The position numbers were made by a program, and so were the translations under genes. From Leptodactylus fallax (taxonomy: Eukaryota; Chordata; Amphibia; Anura; Leptodactylidae): a stretch of 64,000 nt of DNA. The stretch covers positions 2,976,501 to 3,040,500 of the forward strand of contig CAMRHE010000169.1 of NCBI GenBank assembly GCA_947044405.1. The letters are read 5' to 3'. Shown one piece after another: positions 22,830 to 34,185 of this stretch (within the stretch, counting starts at the first letter, position 1; each line of letters opens with the position of its first letter). The notes below the pieces were generated by a model. That model worked only from the letters and a program-made list of their open reading frames with translations, was not told where the DNA came from and ran no database searches.

Positions 22830-23010
22830 CTCCTGGAACCTCCATCAGCTAATTGAAGATGCTGCAGCTTTCAGGCAAATACTGCAGCCTTCTCTCCAAC
22901 CTGTGACATCACGTCTACTAGTCATATAGCCTTTTGGCAGCTTAGTCTCATGCAAGTGATTGGGACTGAGTTGCAATAACAGGCACAGCCTTTATACAGT
23001 GTATAGTAAA
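22830..23010. repeat. Fragment of an intronic repeat family
   Basis: CTGTGACATCACGTCTACTA, then GTGATTGGGACTGAGTTGCA and AACAGGCACAGCCTTTATAC resemble 55060-55170. It lies between MCF2L2 exons H and I. Confidence 0.4.
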
Positions 23011-23080
23011 GAATTCAGAAATATTAGTGTACAGACTATTCTACTCAGATGAAATAATCAATAACCAACAAATCACTTAC

Positions 23081-23272
23081 CTTATCAAGTTGCTGATGTA
23101 GCTCCAAAGATTTACCCAGGATGTCGTACTTTTTCTTGGTTTCATTGGTAAAGTCATCGCAGATGCGCCTCAGCTCTATGCATTTTGGTCTAATAGAGTC
23201 CACAGCATAGTGGTTATTTTGTATCAGCTGATCTCCATGAAGAGCGTGTAGCTGGGCTTTCTCCAGGATACC
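23081..23272 (-). CDS. MCF2L2: MCF2L2 exon H (spectrin-like region)
   Basis: A 192-nt exon, phase 0 at both ends, acceptor TTCTCACCAG and donor GTAAGTGA. It encodes GILEKAQLHALHGDQLIQNN, then IRPKCIELRRICDDF and KKKYDILGKSLELHQQLDK. Human MCF2L2 has the same helical pattern and almost the same residues. It carries no catalytic role; the spectrin-like region is thought to restrain and localise the exchange factor. Confidence 0.95.
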
Positions 23273-23369
23273 CTGGTGAGAAACCAAAATAACTGAACAC
23301 AAGTGAAGTAGAAATGTAAATGTACCAGTGCATCTACAATGTAGAGTCTACATCTTCAAGCAATACGTA

Positions 23370-23700
23370 TGTAAGTCCTTCATCGGGCCGTTCATGGGAA
23401 ATTGCAGGAAATCAGCAGTGGATTTTAACAAATTCAACCATGTGAGAAACCATGGTTGAATTCAAACCAGGGTTTGAATAAAAATTGACTTGGTAATCAC
23501 TGCAGGTGGTTACAGATTTTCCACTTTGCACTGCAAAAGATAGAACTCATGGTAAAAATCTGCAGTGACAGTCAATCTGCAGTATGGTTTTTTTGCACTA
23601 CATCCACTTTATTGTACAGTGCAGTAAATTAGCAAGTCCGTGGTAGCTAATCCACTGTGAGTAGGTCCATGTGGACCTAGCCTTCAGCTGATCATACACA
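23370..23700. repeat. Probable MITE of the GGTTCACA type
   Basis: The right side ends CCATGTGGACCTAGCCTTCA, and the interior has inverted words (CACTGCAGGTGGTTACAGAT near 23498, GCAGTGACAGTCAATCTGCA near 23563). The left end is not clear. Confidence 0.35.
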
Positions 23701-23963
23701 TTTGATTTTCGTCAGCCGTAATTGCCATTTTTGGTCATTACATCCAACAATCACCAATGAAAATATGGCTGACAGTGGACTTTAATCTGACAAAAATACC
23801 AGCATGAAGTTTTATCATAATTAAGTATGCCATCATGTATTATTGTGAGTTCACATTGTTGTCCCTTTTCTAATACTCCTTATTGACTGGCCAATAATGT
23901 TTCTTCTATTTTCTGTCCAATGTTGCTTTGGTTTTTTCCCCCTATGGATGATTTGCATTGTAC

Positions 23964-24083
23964 CTGTCCTTTCTCCTCCTGTTGCTTTAACTCTTTGAGA
24001 AGCTGCTCCACTCTTGACACACTGTCCCCTATGTCCGTAAAAGAAGCTTGAGCATCCATCAGGGCATCCAATGTAAGCTTTAA
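23964..24083 (-). CDS. MCF2L2: MCF2L2 exon G (spectrin-like region)
   Basis: A 120-nt exon in phase 0 with acceptor TCTCCCCAG and donor GTACAA. It encodes LKLTLDALMDAQASFTDIGD, then SVSRVEQLLKELKQQEEKGQ. The human counterpart has the same FTGIGDSV core. It joins exon F and exon H in frame. Confidence 0.94.
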
Positions 24084-26029
24084 CTGGGGAGAAAAGACAT
24101 ATGGTACTTATTACATCTCATAATCCTTTAATATTAGGTTCCAATGTTATACACACAAAATGTATCCTGCCATCAGCGATGATCATTGATTTCCCTCACT
24201 ATACACTCCACACTATTCACTATGTACAGTATCATTTAGGCCACATGAACACAGCCATATTACAGCTCAGTGTTGTACAAAGTAATACCAGAGATGATAA
24301 TGCTAAAAAAGGCCATAGTTAACTGATGTTAGGTGAAGCAATGACTCACAGGAGGGCGCAGTCCCATGTGGTAGTAGTGAAAGCTACACAGGTGCATAAT
24401 ACGGTTATGACATTCACTCACACACCTACAATCTATAAGGGGGTGGATTCCTAGTATTCCAAATGCACACAGATAAGGCTAATATTAGCTGGCAGTCACA
24501 TGACAATGCTGTCTTACAGCCTAAAAGTGATGCTCATACATACATAGTTGTCCAGCATCTATGTATGTACGCCCCACAAGCACCGGCACCCCATTTTCCC
24601 ATAACAATTATAATAAGGCCTGGCTGCATCCTGCAAATAAGAGCTAATAACATTAGATATTAGTAGATATTTTGGCCAAAGTACGCAACTTAGCAACTCA
24701 TGTCAAGGGCGCCCATATCTTGACTCTTGGTTGCAGACTAAGACATTGTCCTGTAATTTGGGGTGCTGACACAGGGCAATTTGCTTCTAATAATAGATCA
24801 GCCTTTATGTTGCATAAAATATGCAGTCAGCCAACAAACAAGCATTTTCTAGCTTGCCCCCTGCCTAAAGGTGTGTTTCAAGCTTATAAAAAACCCACAA
24901 AAGTATTTATATGTGTTGGAACACTGACTAGATAATGCCACCATTTGCTCAGAAGTACTCAAATTATGGAGAAGCCGTGAAATATTTGTTTTATTCACCC
25001 ATTGTTTAGAAGTGTCTAAATGTTACATTGTGAACAGTGGGTGAATAAAGTAGCTACTTCTTTCAATTTGTGGTGTGCTGCATTTCCTTGGGATCTGGAC
25101 ACAGTGGAGACCTAGAAGTTGAGTCCAGGAAGTGGGTGCACTGAGTTTATGTGACCAAATTAGATACTGTAGCACAGCACATTTGTATTGATGATGCCAA
25201 AGTTTCCTGTGGGTGATATTACCAATGTGAAGGACAACAGTTCCTGTAATTCCTCTCCCATGTCACAGACATTGCCTCTATTTATAGATTCCTAGAAACC
25301 CCTCTATCATACCTCTCAGAGGATTTAAAGACAGATAAAATCTGTGGCACGCAGAGAGCACCCTGGCAAATTTATGAATAGAGGCCATGCCTCTAAACAC
25401 ACCTAATCCCAATCAGTCACTTTATTGAACCCTAACAGGTTATAATGTCCTCTTAGTGTCCCCATAAAGTATTACCCCCCCACTTCTGGCACCACACAGC
25501 AATTTCAACTGGGAAGTATTTAGTTTTATGCTACAGTACAGTCAAGGCAATAGGCAGCAATAGTCTGTAGTTGACTCACTAGGTCTATGGGGATGTTTTG
25601 TAGACATACTCAGGGAGGGGAGTAGTTAAGGTGTGACATCATCTAATGTCAGTAGTGGATGTAATGATGGGCGTTATGTGATGTTATCTGCAGAGGTGTT
25701 ATCTTCTATTGTAAACCAGTCTGTCTTGACTGTGATGTAAATGAGATGACTGCTGCAAAGTAAACTAGTGACAATTAGAAGATATAGTCCTTTTTTAAAT
25801 ATAGATAGGGACATAGAAAATTAAAAAAATATCTAAAATATTTAAAAAAAATATGTTTAACATAAAAACTTGGTGTAAAAAAAATGTTAAAATGCACCAA
25901 CCTCATCCATTTAGCAGGTATCTGGAGAATGTCATGAAAAAGTAACAGAAGTACCAATATAGCAAACATTTACTTGACACTTAACATTAAGGCTACATGA
26001 ACATAAATGTATGTTTTGGTTTGTGTGCT
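24084..26029. other. MCF2L2 intron, no gene seen
   Basis: About 1.9 kb of non-coding intron. Short ORFs here lack domains. No clear repeat boundaries were resolved, apart from MITE-like words near 25985 (TTAAGGCTACATGAACATAA). Confidence 0.5.
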
Positions 26030-26790
26030 ATCCCTTTTTTGTTTCAATATTCTTTATTGATATTGAAAAGGAAATGAATGCCAATATACAGTGGTTACAA
26101 TCTTAAGCACAATGATATGAAAACTAGCACCTTATTTAAGATCAAGGTGATACACTAATACAAATACAACTAATGTCACTGACTCCTTCCTGTGCGTCAT
26201 TACCATAGGTACGCATAAAGAAACCATTACAGTTTTACTGAATAAAATCTGTCTTAATGGAATCCAGTTATAGTGACAAAGAGAAAATAAACTATAAAGT
26301 TAATCAGTTATCTCAGTGGGATAAAGTGAGGAGAGGTCATCCATAAATGGCAAGTGTTCATTACGTTGTGGGAGGGAGGTTCTGTTGCCAATCGCGATCA
26401 CTCTTTCGTAACTACAGATAGTGTTATCGACTGGGTAATCTCAGTCAGAGATGGGAGTGCATTTGACTTCCAATTTTTGAGTATTGCAAGTCTAGATAAG
26501 ATTAATATTTTAATAATTAATTTCCTTTCCGGCAATGGCATCGTTTGCATGTCCAGGAAAAGAAGGGCAAGTGCCGGCGAAGAGCTAATAAGGATATGTG
26601 TAGCATCCAAGATCAGTCTGAAAACATCTTTCATAATACTTTCAAGAGTGGACACTTCCACATGATATGATTTAAGGAACTTATTTCCACAGCTCTGCCA
26701 ACATCTATCTGAGGGTGTGTAAGAGAATGAAGACAGTCAGGAGTAAGGTACCAATGAAGGAACATTTTCATTGCACATTCCACATGAGCG
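26030..26790 (-). mobile_element. 5'-truncated L1/Tx1-like LINE tail
   Basis: On the - strand the frame reads SLTHPQIDVGRAVEISSLNH, then IMWKCPLLK, and ends LSRLAILKNWKSNALPSLTE. This follows the C-terminal ORF2 layout of L1/Tx1-clade LINEs (HxxWxCP-like, then a late AxxxxNWK motif). The frame shifts between the two halves near 26660. The 3' end is ATCAATAAAGAATATTGAAAC followed by an A run (T run at 26034-26041 on + strand). The remainder of the element is absent, typical of incomplete reverse transcription. Confidence 0.65.
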
Positions 26791-27418
26791 CTGCATTTAA
26801 ATGCTATATGAAATCTAATGTTGTGCTATAGGTTTTTTAATGCAGAGCACATGGACCCCGTCAGCTCTATGGCTCAATACATAAATATAGGGCCCATGAG
26901 GTTGGGCTGCAAAAACTCAGGACATGTCCTATTATGGTCTGTTTTGCAGAATGGCCTTATTCACTGAAGTGTATGGGTCTGTAGAAAGCAGAGGCGACAC
27001 ATAGATGCCAAACAGGTGCCGTCTGTTCCATTTTTTTCATGTACTCAGCAGTGCACATAGTTGTGTACAGGAGGCCTTAGAGTAAAGTTAAGGTTTGCCC
27101 TATTAAATGTGCATGTTAAAATTTGGCATTTGCGGTATATAAACTTACACTATCATAAAAGAATAATACGGATTTAAGGCCACATTCACACAAGTAATAT
27201 TTGGCCCTGTAGTCTGTCTGTACAGGGTGCATAACACAAAGCCAAAATATTATGGGAATGGTCAGTTTTCCAATATTTTGTATGAAGATTTTTCTGCACC
27301 AACTGCATATTTTTCAATGCACATCATTATAGCACACCATAACAGAACTGACTGCAGTACTGTGCCCAATATGGTATTGCAGAATAAAATTTACATACAT
27401 TTCATATATATATATATA
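26791..27418. other. MCF2L2 intron, no gene seen
   Basis: Non-coding intron ending in a short TA repeat (about 27403-27418) that served as the target of the following Tc1-type element. Confidence 0.5.
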
Positions 27419-29019
27419 CAGTGGGGAAAAAAAGTATTTAGTCAGCCACCAATTGTGCAAGTTCTCCCACTTAAAAAGATGAGAGAGGCCTGTAATTGAC
27501 ATCATAGGTAGACCTCAACTATGAGAGCCAAAATGAGAAAACAAATCCAGAAAATCACATTGTCTGATTTTTAAAGAATTTATTTGCAAATTATGGTAGA
27601 AAATAAGTATTTGGTCACCTACAAACAAGCAAGATTTCTGTCTCTCACAGACCTGTAACTTCTTCTTTAAGAGGCTCCTCTGTCCTCCACTCATTACCTG
27701 TAGTAATGGCTCCTGTTTGACATTGTTATCAGTATAAAAGACACCTGTCCACAACCTCAAACAGTCACACTCCAATCTCCACTATGGTGAAGACCAAAGA
27801 GCTGTGGAAGGACACCAGAAACAAAATTGTAGCCCTGCACCAGGCTGGGAAGACTGAATCTGCAATAGGCAAGCAGCTTGGTGTGAAGAAATCACCTGTG
27901 GGAGCAATAATTAGAAAATGGAAGACATACAAGACCAATGATAATCTCCCTCCATCAGGGGCTCCACGCAAGATCTCACCCCGTGGGGTCAAAATGATCA
28001 CAAGAACGGTGAGCAAAAATCCCAGAACCACACGGGGGGACCTAGTGAATGACCTGAAGAAAGCTGGGATTAACGTAACAAAAGCTACCGTCAGTAACAC
28101 ACTACGCCGCCAGGGACTCAGATCCTGCAGTGCCAGACATGTCCCCCTGCTTAAGCCAGTACATATCTGGGCCCGTCTGAAGTTTGCTGGAGAGCATTTG
28201 GATGTTCCAGAAGAGTACTGGGAGAATGTCATATGGTCAGATGAAACCAAAGTAGAACTGTTTGGTAGAAACACAACTCGTGGTGTTTGGAGGAGAGTGA
28301 ATACTGAGTTGCATCCAAAGAACACCATACCTACTGTGAAGCATGGGTGGGGCAACATCATGCTTTGGGGCTGCTTCTCTGCAAAGGGACCAGGACGACT
28401 GATCCGTGTACATGAAAGAATGAATGGGGCCATGTATCGTGAGATTTTGAGTTCAAACCTCCTTCCATCAGCAAGGGCATTGAAAATGAAACGTGGCTAG
28501 GTCTTTCAGCATAACAATGATCCCAAACACACCACCAGGGCAACGAAGGAGTGGCTTCGTAAGAAGCATTTCAAGGTCCTGGAGTGGCCTAGCCAGTCTC
28601 CAGATCTCAACCCCATAGAAAACCTTTGGAGGGAGTTGAAAGTCCGTGTTGCCCAGCGACAGCTCCAAAACATCACTGCTCTAGAGGAGATCTGCATGGA
28701 GGAATGGGTCAACATACCAGCAACAGTGTGTGCCAACCTTGTGAAGACTTACAGAAAATGTTTGACCTCTGTCATTGCCAACAAAGGATATATAACAAAG
28801 TATTGAGATGATCTTTTGTTATTGACCAAATACTTATTTTCCACCATAATTTGCAAATAAATTCTTTAAAAATCAGACAATGTGATTTTCTGGATTTGTT
28901 TTCTCATTTTGTCTCTCATAGTTGAGGTCTACCTATGATGTCAATTACAGGCCTCTCTAATCTTTTTAAGTGGGAGAACTTGCACAATTGGTGGCTGACT
29001 AAATACTTTTTTCCCCCAC

Positions 29020-29021
<2 letters not shown>
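27419..29021 (+). mobile_element. Tc1/mariner element, family B
   Basis: A 1,603-bp element with inverted ends CAGTGGGGAAAAAAAGTATT and AATACTTTTTTCCCCCACTG. Inverted repeats run about 200 bp (TTAGTCAGCCACCAATTGTG and its complement near 28984-29003). The left flank is TA and the right flank TG, probably a mutated TA. It is not closely related to family A in its ends or protein. Confidence 0.94.
27784..28806 (+). pseudogene. Tc1-family transposase with one stop codon
   Basis: The frame is continuous for 340 codons from [10 protein letters not shown] to TAKGYITKY-like end at 28803, except for an in-frame TAG at 28498-28500 (codon 239). Domains: helix-turn-helix ([20 protein letters not shown]), hinge (RKISPRGVK), then the DDE core with [23 protein letters not shown] and [10 protein letters not shown]. 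The second catalytic Asp position reads Asn (HNND, where family members normally have HDND or QDND). The stop sits where a Trp is usual (TGG to TAG). Two point changes thus inactivate an otherwise undamaged gene. Confidence 0.92.

Positions 29022-29063
<42 letters not shown>
29022..29063. repeat. (TA)n microsatellite
   Basis: A TGTGTATATATA run adjoining the right end of the family B Tc1 element. Confidence 0.9.
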
Positions 29064-29069
<6 letters not shown>

Positions 29070-29103
29070 GCATATATTAACGTGTGCAGTACAGATGCCA
29101 ATC

Positions 29104-29219
29104 TCAGAACCCGCATGGAGTTTGTATGTTCTCCCTACATTTGTGAGGATTTTCTCCAGTTTCCTTTCACACTCCACAAACAAATGATAGGTTGAGTTCT
29201 ATGAAACTGGACCTACTGT
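29104..29219 (+). repeat. L2-tail SINE-like repeat, left part
   Basis: GCATGGAGTTTGTATGTTCT, then TCCTTTCACACTCCACAAAC is the conserved body of L2-related 3' sequences in vertebrates. The repeat is cut by the hAT element at 29220-30773 and continues at 30782-30895. Confidence 0.7.
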
Positions 29220-30227
29220 CAGGGTCGGCATCAGAGGGGGGAAAACTGGGCAATTGCCCAGTTTTGAAGGGAGCTAAAACGTCCCTGCTCTGCAATAGAA
29301 GACCAAAGTTAACGCACGGGACGCCGCTGAGCAGGTGGCATGATGACGTCACTGCATCGCGCCACCTGTACCGCTACTACAGGGAGAGTCCTCGGCTGCT
29401 CCACTCATCGTGGTAGCGTGGTAAGGTGAGTACAAGATTTATTGTTTTATGGTACGGGAAAGGGATTACCTGATAAGGGGGCAAACTATTATTTATAGGA
29501 GGGGTAATATTTATAGTGAGGGAACTATTAAATATAAGGGGAGCTATTGTAAGGGTAAACTTATATATAAAGGGGCTACTATATACAGTATAAGGTGTAA
29601 CTGATATATATAAGGGGGCTACTATATATAAGATGCAACTGTTATATATAAGGGGGTTATTATAAGAGATGACATATTATATATAAGGGGGGCTATTGTA
29701 TATAATTATTCCCCCTTTATATTAGTCCCTTATATAGCTCCTCCCTTATAACAGCACCATTATAAATAATAGTTCCCCCTTATACTAGTCCCCCTTAAAA
29801 GGGGAGAACTATTACAAATAATTGAGACTATTATAAGGTTGAAACTATTATAAATAAGGGAAAACTACTATTTATAAAGAGGCTGTTATAATAAGGAGAT
29901 TGTTATATATAAGGGGGTTATTATAAGAGATGACATATATAAGTGTTATATATAAGTGCAGCTGTTATAAGGAGGAGACTGTTATATATAAGGAATTATT
30001 AAGTATAAGGGAGTAACTATTATATACAGTATAAGGTGGCTATTATAGGAGAGGAACTATTATATATAAGGTGGATTGTTATTAGGGGGGGAGACTGCTA
30101 TATATAAGGGAGGAAACTATTAAATATAAGGGGGGTATTATAAGAGGAAATTATTCTACATAGGGGGCTATTTTAAGGGGGAAACATATAAGGCAGGCTA
30201 TTATTTTTAAGGGAAGAACTATTTATA

Positions 30228-30275
<48 letters not shown>

Positions 30276-30773
30276 GTGGCTATTATAATGTGGTTGCTTT
30301 TATCAATAAGAGGGAAACTTTATAAGGAGGGTATTGTTAAAAGGGGCTATTATTTATAAGAGGGCTAATATTGATAATATGGACTATTATTTATAAGGTG
30401 AACTATTATTTATGAGAGGGCTACTAATAAGGGGGACTATTTATAAGGGAGCATTATTATTTATGAGGGGGGCTATTACTGATAAGGGGGAACCATTACT
30501 TATATGGGGCACTGTTTATAAGCAGGGACTATTATTTATAAGGAGGCGCTATAATAACTGATGAGGGGGTGCAAAAATCTATTAAGCGGTACAAAGTTTG
30601 TTATTTGAATTGTGTGGGCATAAGGGGGAGTGGTTGTTACTGTTTTGGGGGCAGAAAGGGAGGATTATTAAAGGGGCTTCCACTGGAAATATGATGGCGT
30701 TGTTGGTATATCAGCATTTGGGGCCCCGCTTTTAATTTTGCCCAGGGCCACAGTTTGTCTAAAACCGACCCTG
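29220..30773. mobile_element. Non-autonomous hAT element filled with irregular repeats
   Basis: Ends CAGGGTCGGCATCAG and, inverted at the right, CAGGGTCGGTTTTAG. Flanks are CCTACTGT (29212-29219) and CCTACAGT (30774-30781), an 8-bp target duplication with one mismatch as expected for hAT. The 1.55-kb interior is largely a degenerate array of TATATATAAGGGGG / CTATTA words in both orientations (29460-30540) with a pure TA run at 30232-30272. No transposase is present. Confidence 0.75.
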
Positions 30774-30781
30774 CCTACAGT

Positions 30782-30895
30782 GTCTGACTGAGGTAGAGAA
30801 TTTATATTGTGAGCCCCATTAGGGGCAAGAACTGATGTGAGTGATTGCAATTTCTGAACAGCGTTCTAGAATATGTTGATACTATAAAAGCAGAG
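30782..30895 (+). repeat. L2-tail SINE-like repeat, right part
   Basis: ATTTATATTGTGAGCCCCAT, then GAATATGTTGATACTATAAA is the usual 3' continuation of the repeat begun at 29104, showing the hAT element landed inside it. Confidence 0.7.
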
Positions 30896-31051
30896 CATCC
30901 CGGAAAAATCCCATTTCCCTGATGATCTAAATATTTGCACCTGACCATGCCCTGCTGTATTGTATACATGTAGTACTTCTGCTTTTATCTACATTTTGTT
31001 TAGTAAATATCAAGTAAAACACACAATGAACCTCAATCACTTCTGAAATAC

Positions 31052-31166
31052 CTCTCTGAAATCGTGCTCGAAGTGTCGTAGCTGCAAGCACTGTTCTAGT
31101 TTCAGATGATGGCGGCTCCAAAACTGGTCAAAAGCTTTTTCTGTTTCATCCAGCTGAGCCAGTAAC
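31052..31166 (-). CDS. MCF2L2: MCF2L2 exon F (spectrin-like region)
   Basis: A 115-nt exon with acceptor TCTCACCAG and donor GTATTT (weaker than the GTAAG consensus). It completes the Arg codon split with exon E and reads LLAQLDETEKAFDQFWSRHH, then LEQCLQLRHFEHDFRE, ending in phase 0. The human protein has VQLDETEKAFSHFWSEHH here. Alpha-helical, spectrin-repeat-like. Confidence 0.95.
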
Positions 31167-31658
31167 CTGGTGAGAAAAAGGTAGAAGAATCTCTGAACTA
31201 TGTTATATTTGTTTCTACTGAACCGCGTACACTATATGTATATTATACATCTATAAATACAGTAACAATACTAATACTGCAGCTGAGACACAACAGAACA
31301 GACATGATTTACATATCTCATACACACATAAGTTCTAACTGTGTGGTTAATATTGCGCTGATAAAAACTTCATTAGGGACTAGGTATTTTTCATAAAAGC
31401 CTTACCACCAAAATTTTCATTTTCAATATGATATTATAAGTCATGTGTCAGAGGTTTTGACATTTTGGAAAACCTCAGTATAAGTTGTATAGAGTTAAAA
31501 ATAAAGATGTACCTTTTAAATCACCTGTCACCCCATAAAGCGGTCATCTGCCAATCTATGGTTACTAAGCCATAGTGATAAGTCATACTCAAAATGTGAC
31601 ATCAGCAACCATTCAGTAGCCACTGTTACTTAATAAATAATGCCTGGAAAGGATTTGT
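31167..31658. other. MCF2L2 intron, no gene seen
   Basis: AT-rich non-coding intron between exon F and a MITE. Confidence 0.5.
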
Positions 31659-31905
31659 AAGGCTGGATTCACACCTGCGCTCGTTGCCCATCCGTCCATC
31701 ATTCCGCTTTAAAAATGTGGAGAGAAAAGTCCTGCAAGCAGGATTTTTCTTTCCGCATTTTTTGGGCGGAAACCCGGCGGAACCAATTATAGTCTATGGG
31801 GTCCGTGGGTAACCGCTTTTTAAGCGGATTAGGTATCTGTTCTTCAGGTTCCCAAGAGGACCCCATGAACGGAAATCACGGTGCAGGTGTGAACCTAGCG
31901 TAAGG
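31659..31905. repeat. MITE of the 'GGTTCACA' family (well-preserved)
   Basis: Left end AAGGCTGGATTCACACCTGC and right end GCAGGTGTGAACCTAGCGTA are near-perfect inverted repeats. The interior TCTATGGGGTCCGTGGGTAA and AGCGGATT words recur in the element at 52099-52347. Confidence 0.75.
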
Positions 31906-32244
31906 TGAATATTTCACTTTTAGTTATTTCTAACCATATAAGGCTTATACTGTGCATTTTTAAAATTTCAGGATATCCATTTAATTCCAGATGTTACTGG
32001 GCCACAAAGAATATTGTTTAGAGTTAAATCCAGACCATACTGCTAAGCATTTTTTGTAATTACATGTATAAAATGTATTTATATCCCTCGATATTACAGG
32101 AATAACGTTAGAATAGTGCCACGTTCTGTTTCTATTCATAAACTTTACTGTGTCCATAACCTTTGATGTGCTGAGATGGACATTTCTTGCTTCCTGTTCT
32201 GTTTCACCAAGTATGTAGGGGTATTCTTGGTTTGGTGAGCTGGC

Positions 32245-32258
32245 TATCTCTGATTTGC
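32245..32258. repeat. 14-bp direct repeat, left of the 32259-33238 insertion
   Basis: TATCTCTGATTTGC; an identical copy lies at 33239-33252. Read as a target-site duplication. Confidence 0.7.
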
Positions 32259-33238
32259 GAAACAAACAAGAAAAGAGAGTGCATACATAGGGTAGAGACT
32301 CACAACCCAGATAAAGTTAAATTTATAAAAATCATATTTTCAAGCAACCATAAGTTAAAACCAGTTAAAAAAAACTGTATATAAACATGTATCAAAAAAT
32401 AGAGTAAAAGGTCTATACTCTACGCAGCTGTAACAAAACACTGAATGCTTCAAATGAAAATGGTATCAGTACAATTACAGAGTTTATGCTCTAAAAGAAG
32501 CATAAAGTAGGCAGCCTAAATATGCATATGTGCAAAAAGGCATATGCAAAAAATGTTTATGTGCAAATATACAAGGGTGATACGCATGGGGACATAATTC
32601 TAGATCTTTCCTTTTTGGGGCAAGATATTTATGGTAATTTTGTTGTATTAACACCTCTTTAGTACATCATGTATTTCTCTGGCAGCTCTGTACTCTACTG
32701 TTAAGAGCCTACTGTTTCTTTCTCGATATTTACACTGATATATTTTACTATATTTTATCATTTTGCTCTTCCTTTTAGGTTATTGGTTCATCATCTAGTA
32801 TTTCCTATATATAAATTAGCAAAATATTTTGCACATATATTTGCACATGCCTTTTTGCACACATATGCAGATTCAGGCTGTATATTAGCTGCCTACTTTT
32901 TTCTTCTTTTAGAGCATAACTCTGTAATTGTATTGATGCCATTTTCATATGAAGAATTCAGTGTTTTGATACAACTGTGTAGAGCATAGACTTTTTACTC
33001 TATTTTTCGATACAGTGTTTATCTACAGTATTTATATACAGTGTTTTTAACTGGTTATAACTTATGGTTGCCAATAAAATATGATTTTTCTAAATTTAAC
33101 TTTATCTAGGTTGAGCGTCTCTACCATATGTATGCATACTCTTTTCTTGTTTGTTTTGATATTCGGTTTAGCATACATGAGATGACCCCCATAATACATT
33201 CCTAGGTGGTGACCACTTATTTAGCCTTTGATACTACT
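32259..33238. mobile_element. 980-bp inverted-repeat insertion with 14-bp direct repeats
   Basis: Two arms of about 300 bp are inverted relative to each other: AAACAAACAAGAAAAGAGAG at 32260 pairs with CTCTTTTCTTGTTTGTTTTG near 33140, and GTAGGCAGCCTAAATATGCA near 32508 pairs with the region at 32860-32900. A further 75 bp with no mirror follows on the right. It has no coding capacity. The 14-bp flanking repeats are longer than cut-and-paste transposons usually make and suggest target-primed insertion or an unusual element. Confidence 0.6.
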
Positions 33239-33252
33239 TATCTCTGATTTGC
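33239..33252. repeat. 14-bp direct repeat, right of the insertion
   Basis: TATCTCTGATTTGC, identical to 32245-32258. Confidence 0.7.
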
Positions 33253-34060
33253 AGAATCTTTTTCTGCAAGTGTATTTGTGGTAATGATGTATCACACTTA
33301 TTACTTGCTCAACATCTCTAGTGTAGAAAAGATGCTGCAGCTTGAGAAGAAGCCAGCTCAACACATCAGAAATCACCGAAGGAGCAGAGCAGTCAATACT
33401 GAGCATGTGTGACCATCGTGGTAAATTTACTGAGCTGGACAAAGTAAAGGCTATTGATAGAAAAGCAGGTGGCACTATTTTAACATTATTCCTGGAATTT
33501 CTAGGGAATATATACTTTTTTTTTTAATAAGTGTAAATACAATGTATGTACTGGAATTAACTATGAACAATATTCTTTGAGATAAATACCTTTAATCAAT
33601 TATTTTTACACAGACTAAGAATAATACATTGAGGGGCTAGAAGAAGGGAAACAGAGGACGTGTTTATACACCTTTTACGTTTCCTATTCCTTAGACAAAT
33701 AATAATGTCCTAAAAGTGCTATACATTTTAGTAATATTTACAAATGACAAATTTTATAAAAAAAAGATAACATTAAATTATAGTTACATTCTCACAGTTT
33801 CAGATACTTTATCACAACAATTTGTAGTAGGATACTGATGGTTTTAATAGTTACCAATTTGTGACAGATAAGAGAACAGATTGGTTAGTCAGCAAATACT
33901 TACTGAAGGGTTAATGTGTTTGGCTTTACGCCATGTTTAAGTCAGTCCTACAAATATGTAACTGTTATACGTCTTCCTGAATCTCACACAGGGATTTGTC
34001 ATTTTAGTATTAAATTGAAAGGGACTCAGAATTAATAAGACTTGTGTGCACTGTACAAAC
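33253..34060. other. MCF2L2 intron, no gene seen
   Basis: Non-coding AT-rich intron. Nothing recognised. Confidence 0.5.
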
Positions 34061-34185
34061 CTTTCAACAGTAGCCATGTTCTCCAGCTCATCCGGTGTCA
34101 GTTTGCAGTTTGGGTCTTTGGACACTGGCTCCTTTATACATGAGAGCAGAGTCCCACCTTGTTGCACTGCAAGCTTTAAATCATC
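34061..34185 (-). CDS. MCF2L2: MCF2L2 exon E (spectrin-like region)
   Basis: A 125-nt exon with acceptor TCTTCCAG and donor GTTTGT. It encodes DDLKLAVQQGGTLLSCIKEP, then KLTPDELENMATVE and two bases of an Arg codon completed by exon F. The human exon reads ELKLLGKQGTTLLSCIQEP, so the GTLLSCI core is conserved. Confidence 0.95.

Noticed and set aside
27765..28433. 222-codon ORF on the - strand
   Set aside because: It is the antisense shadow of the Tc1 family B transposase.
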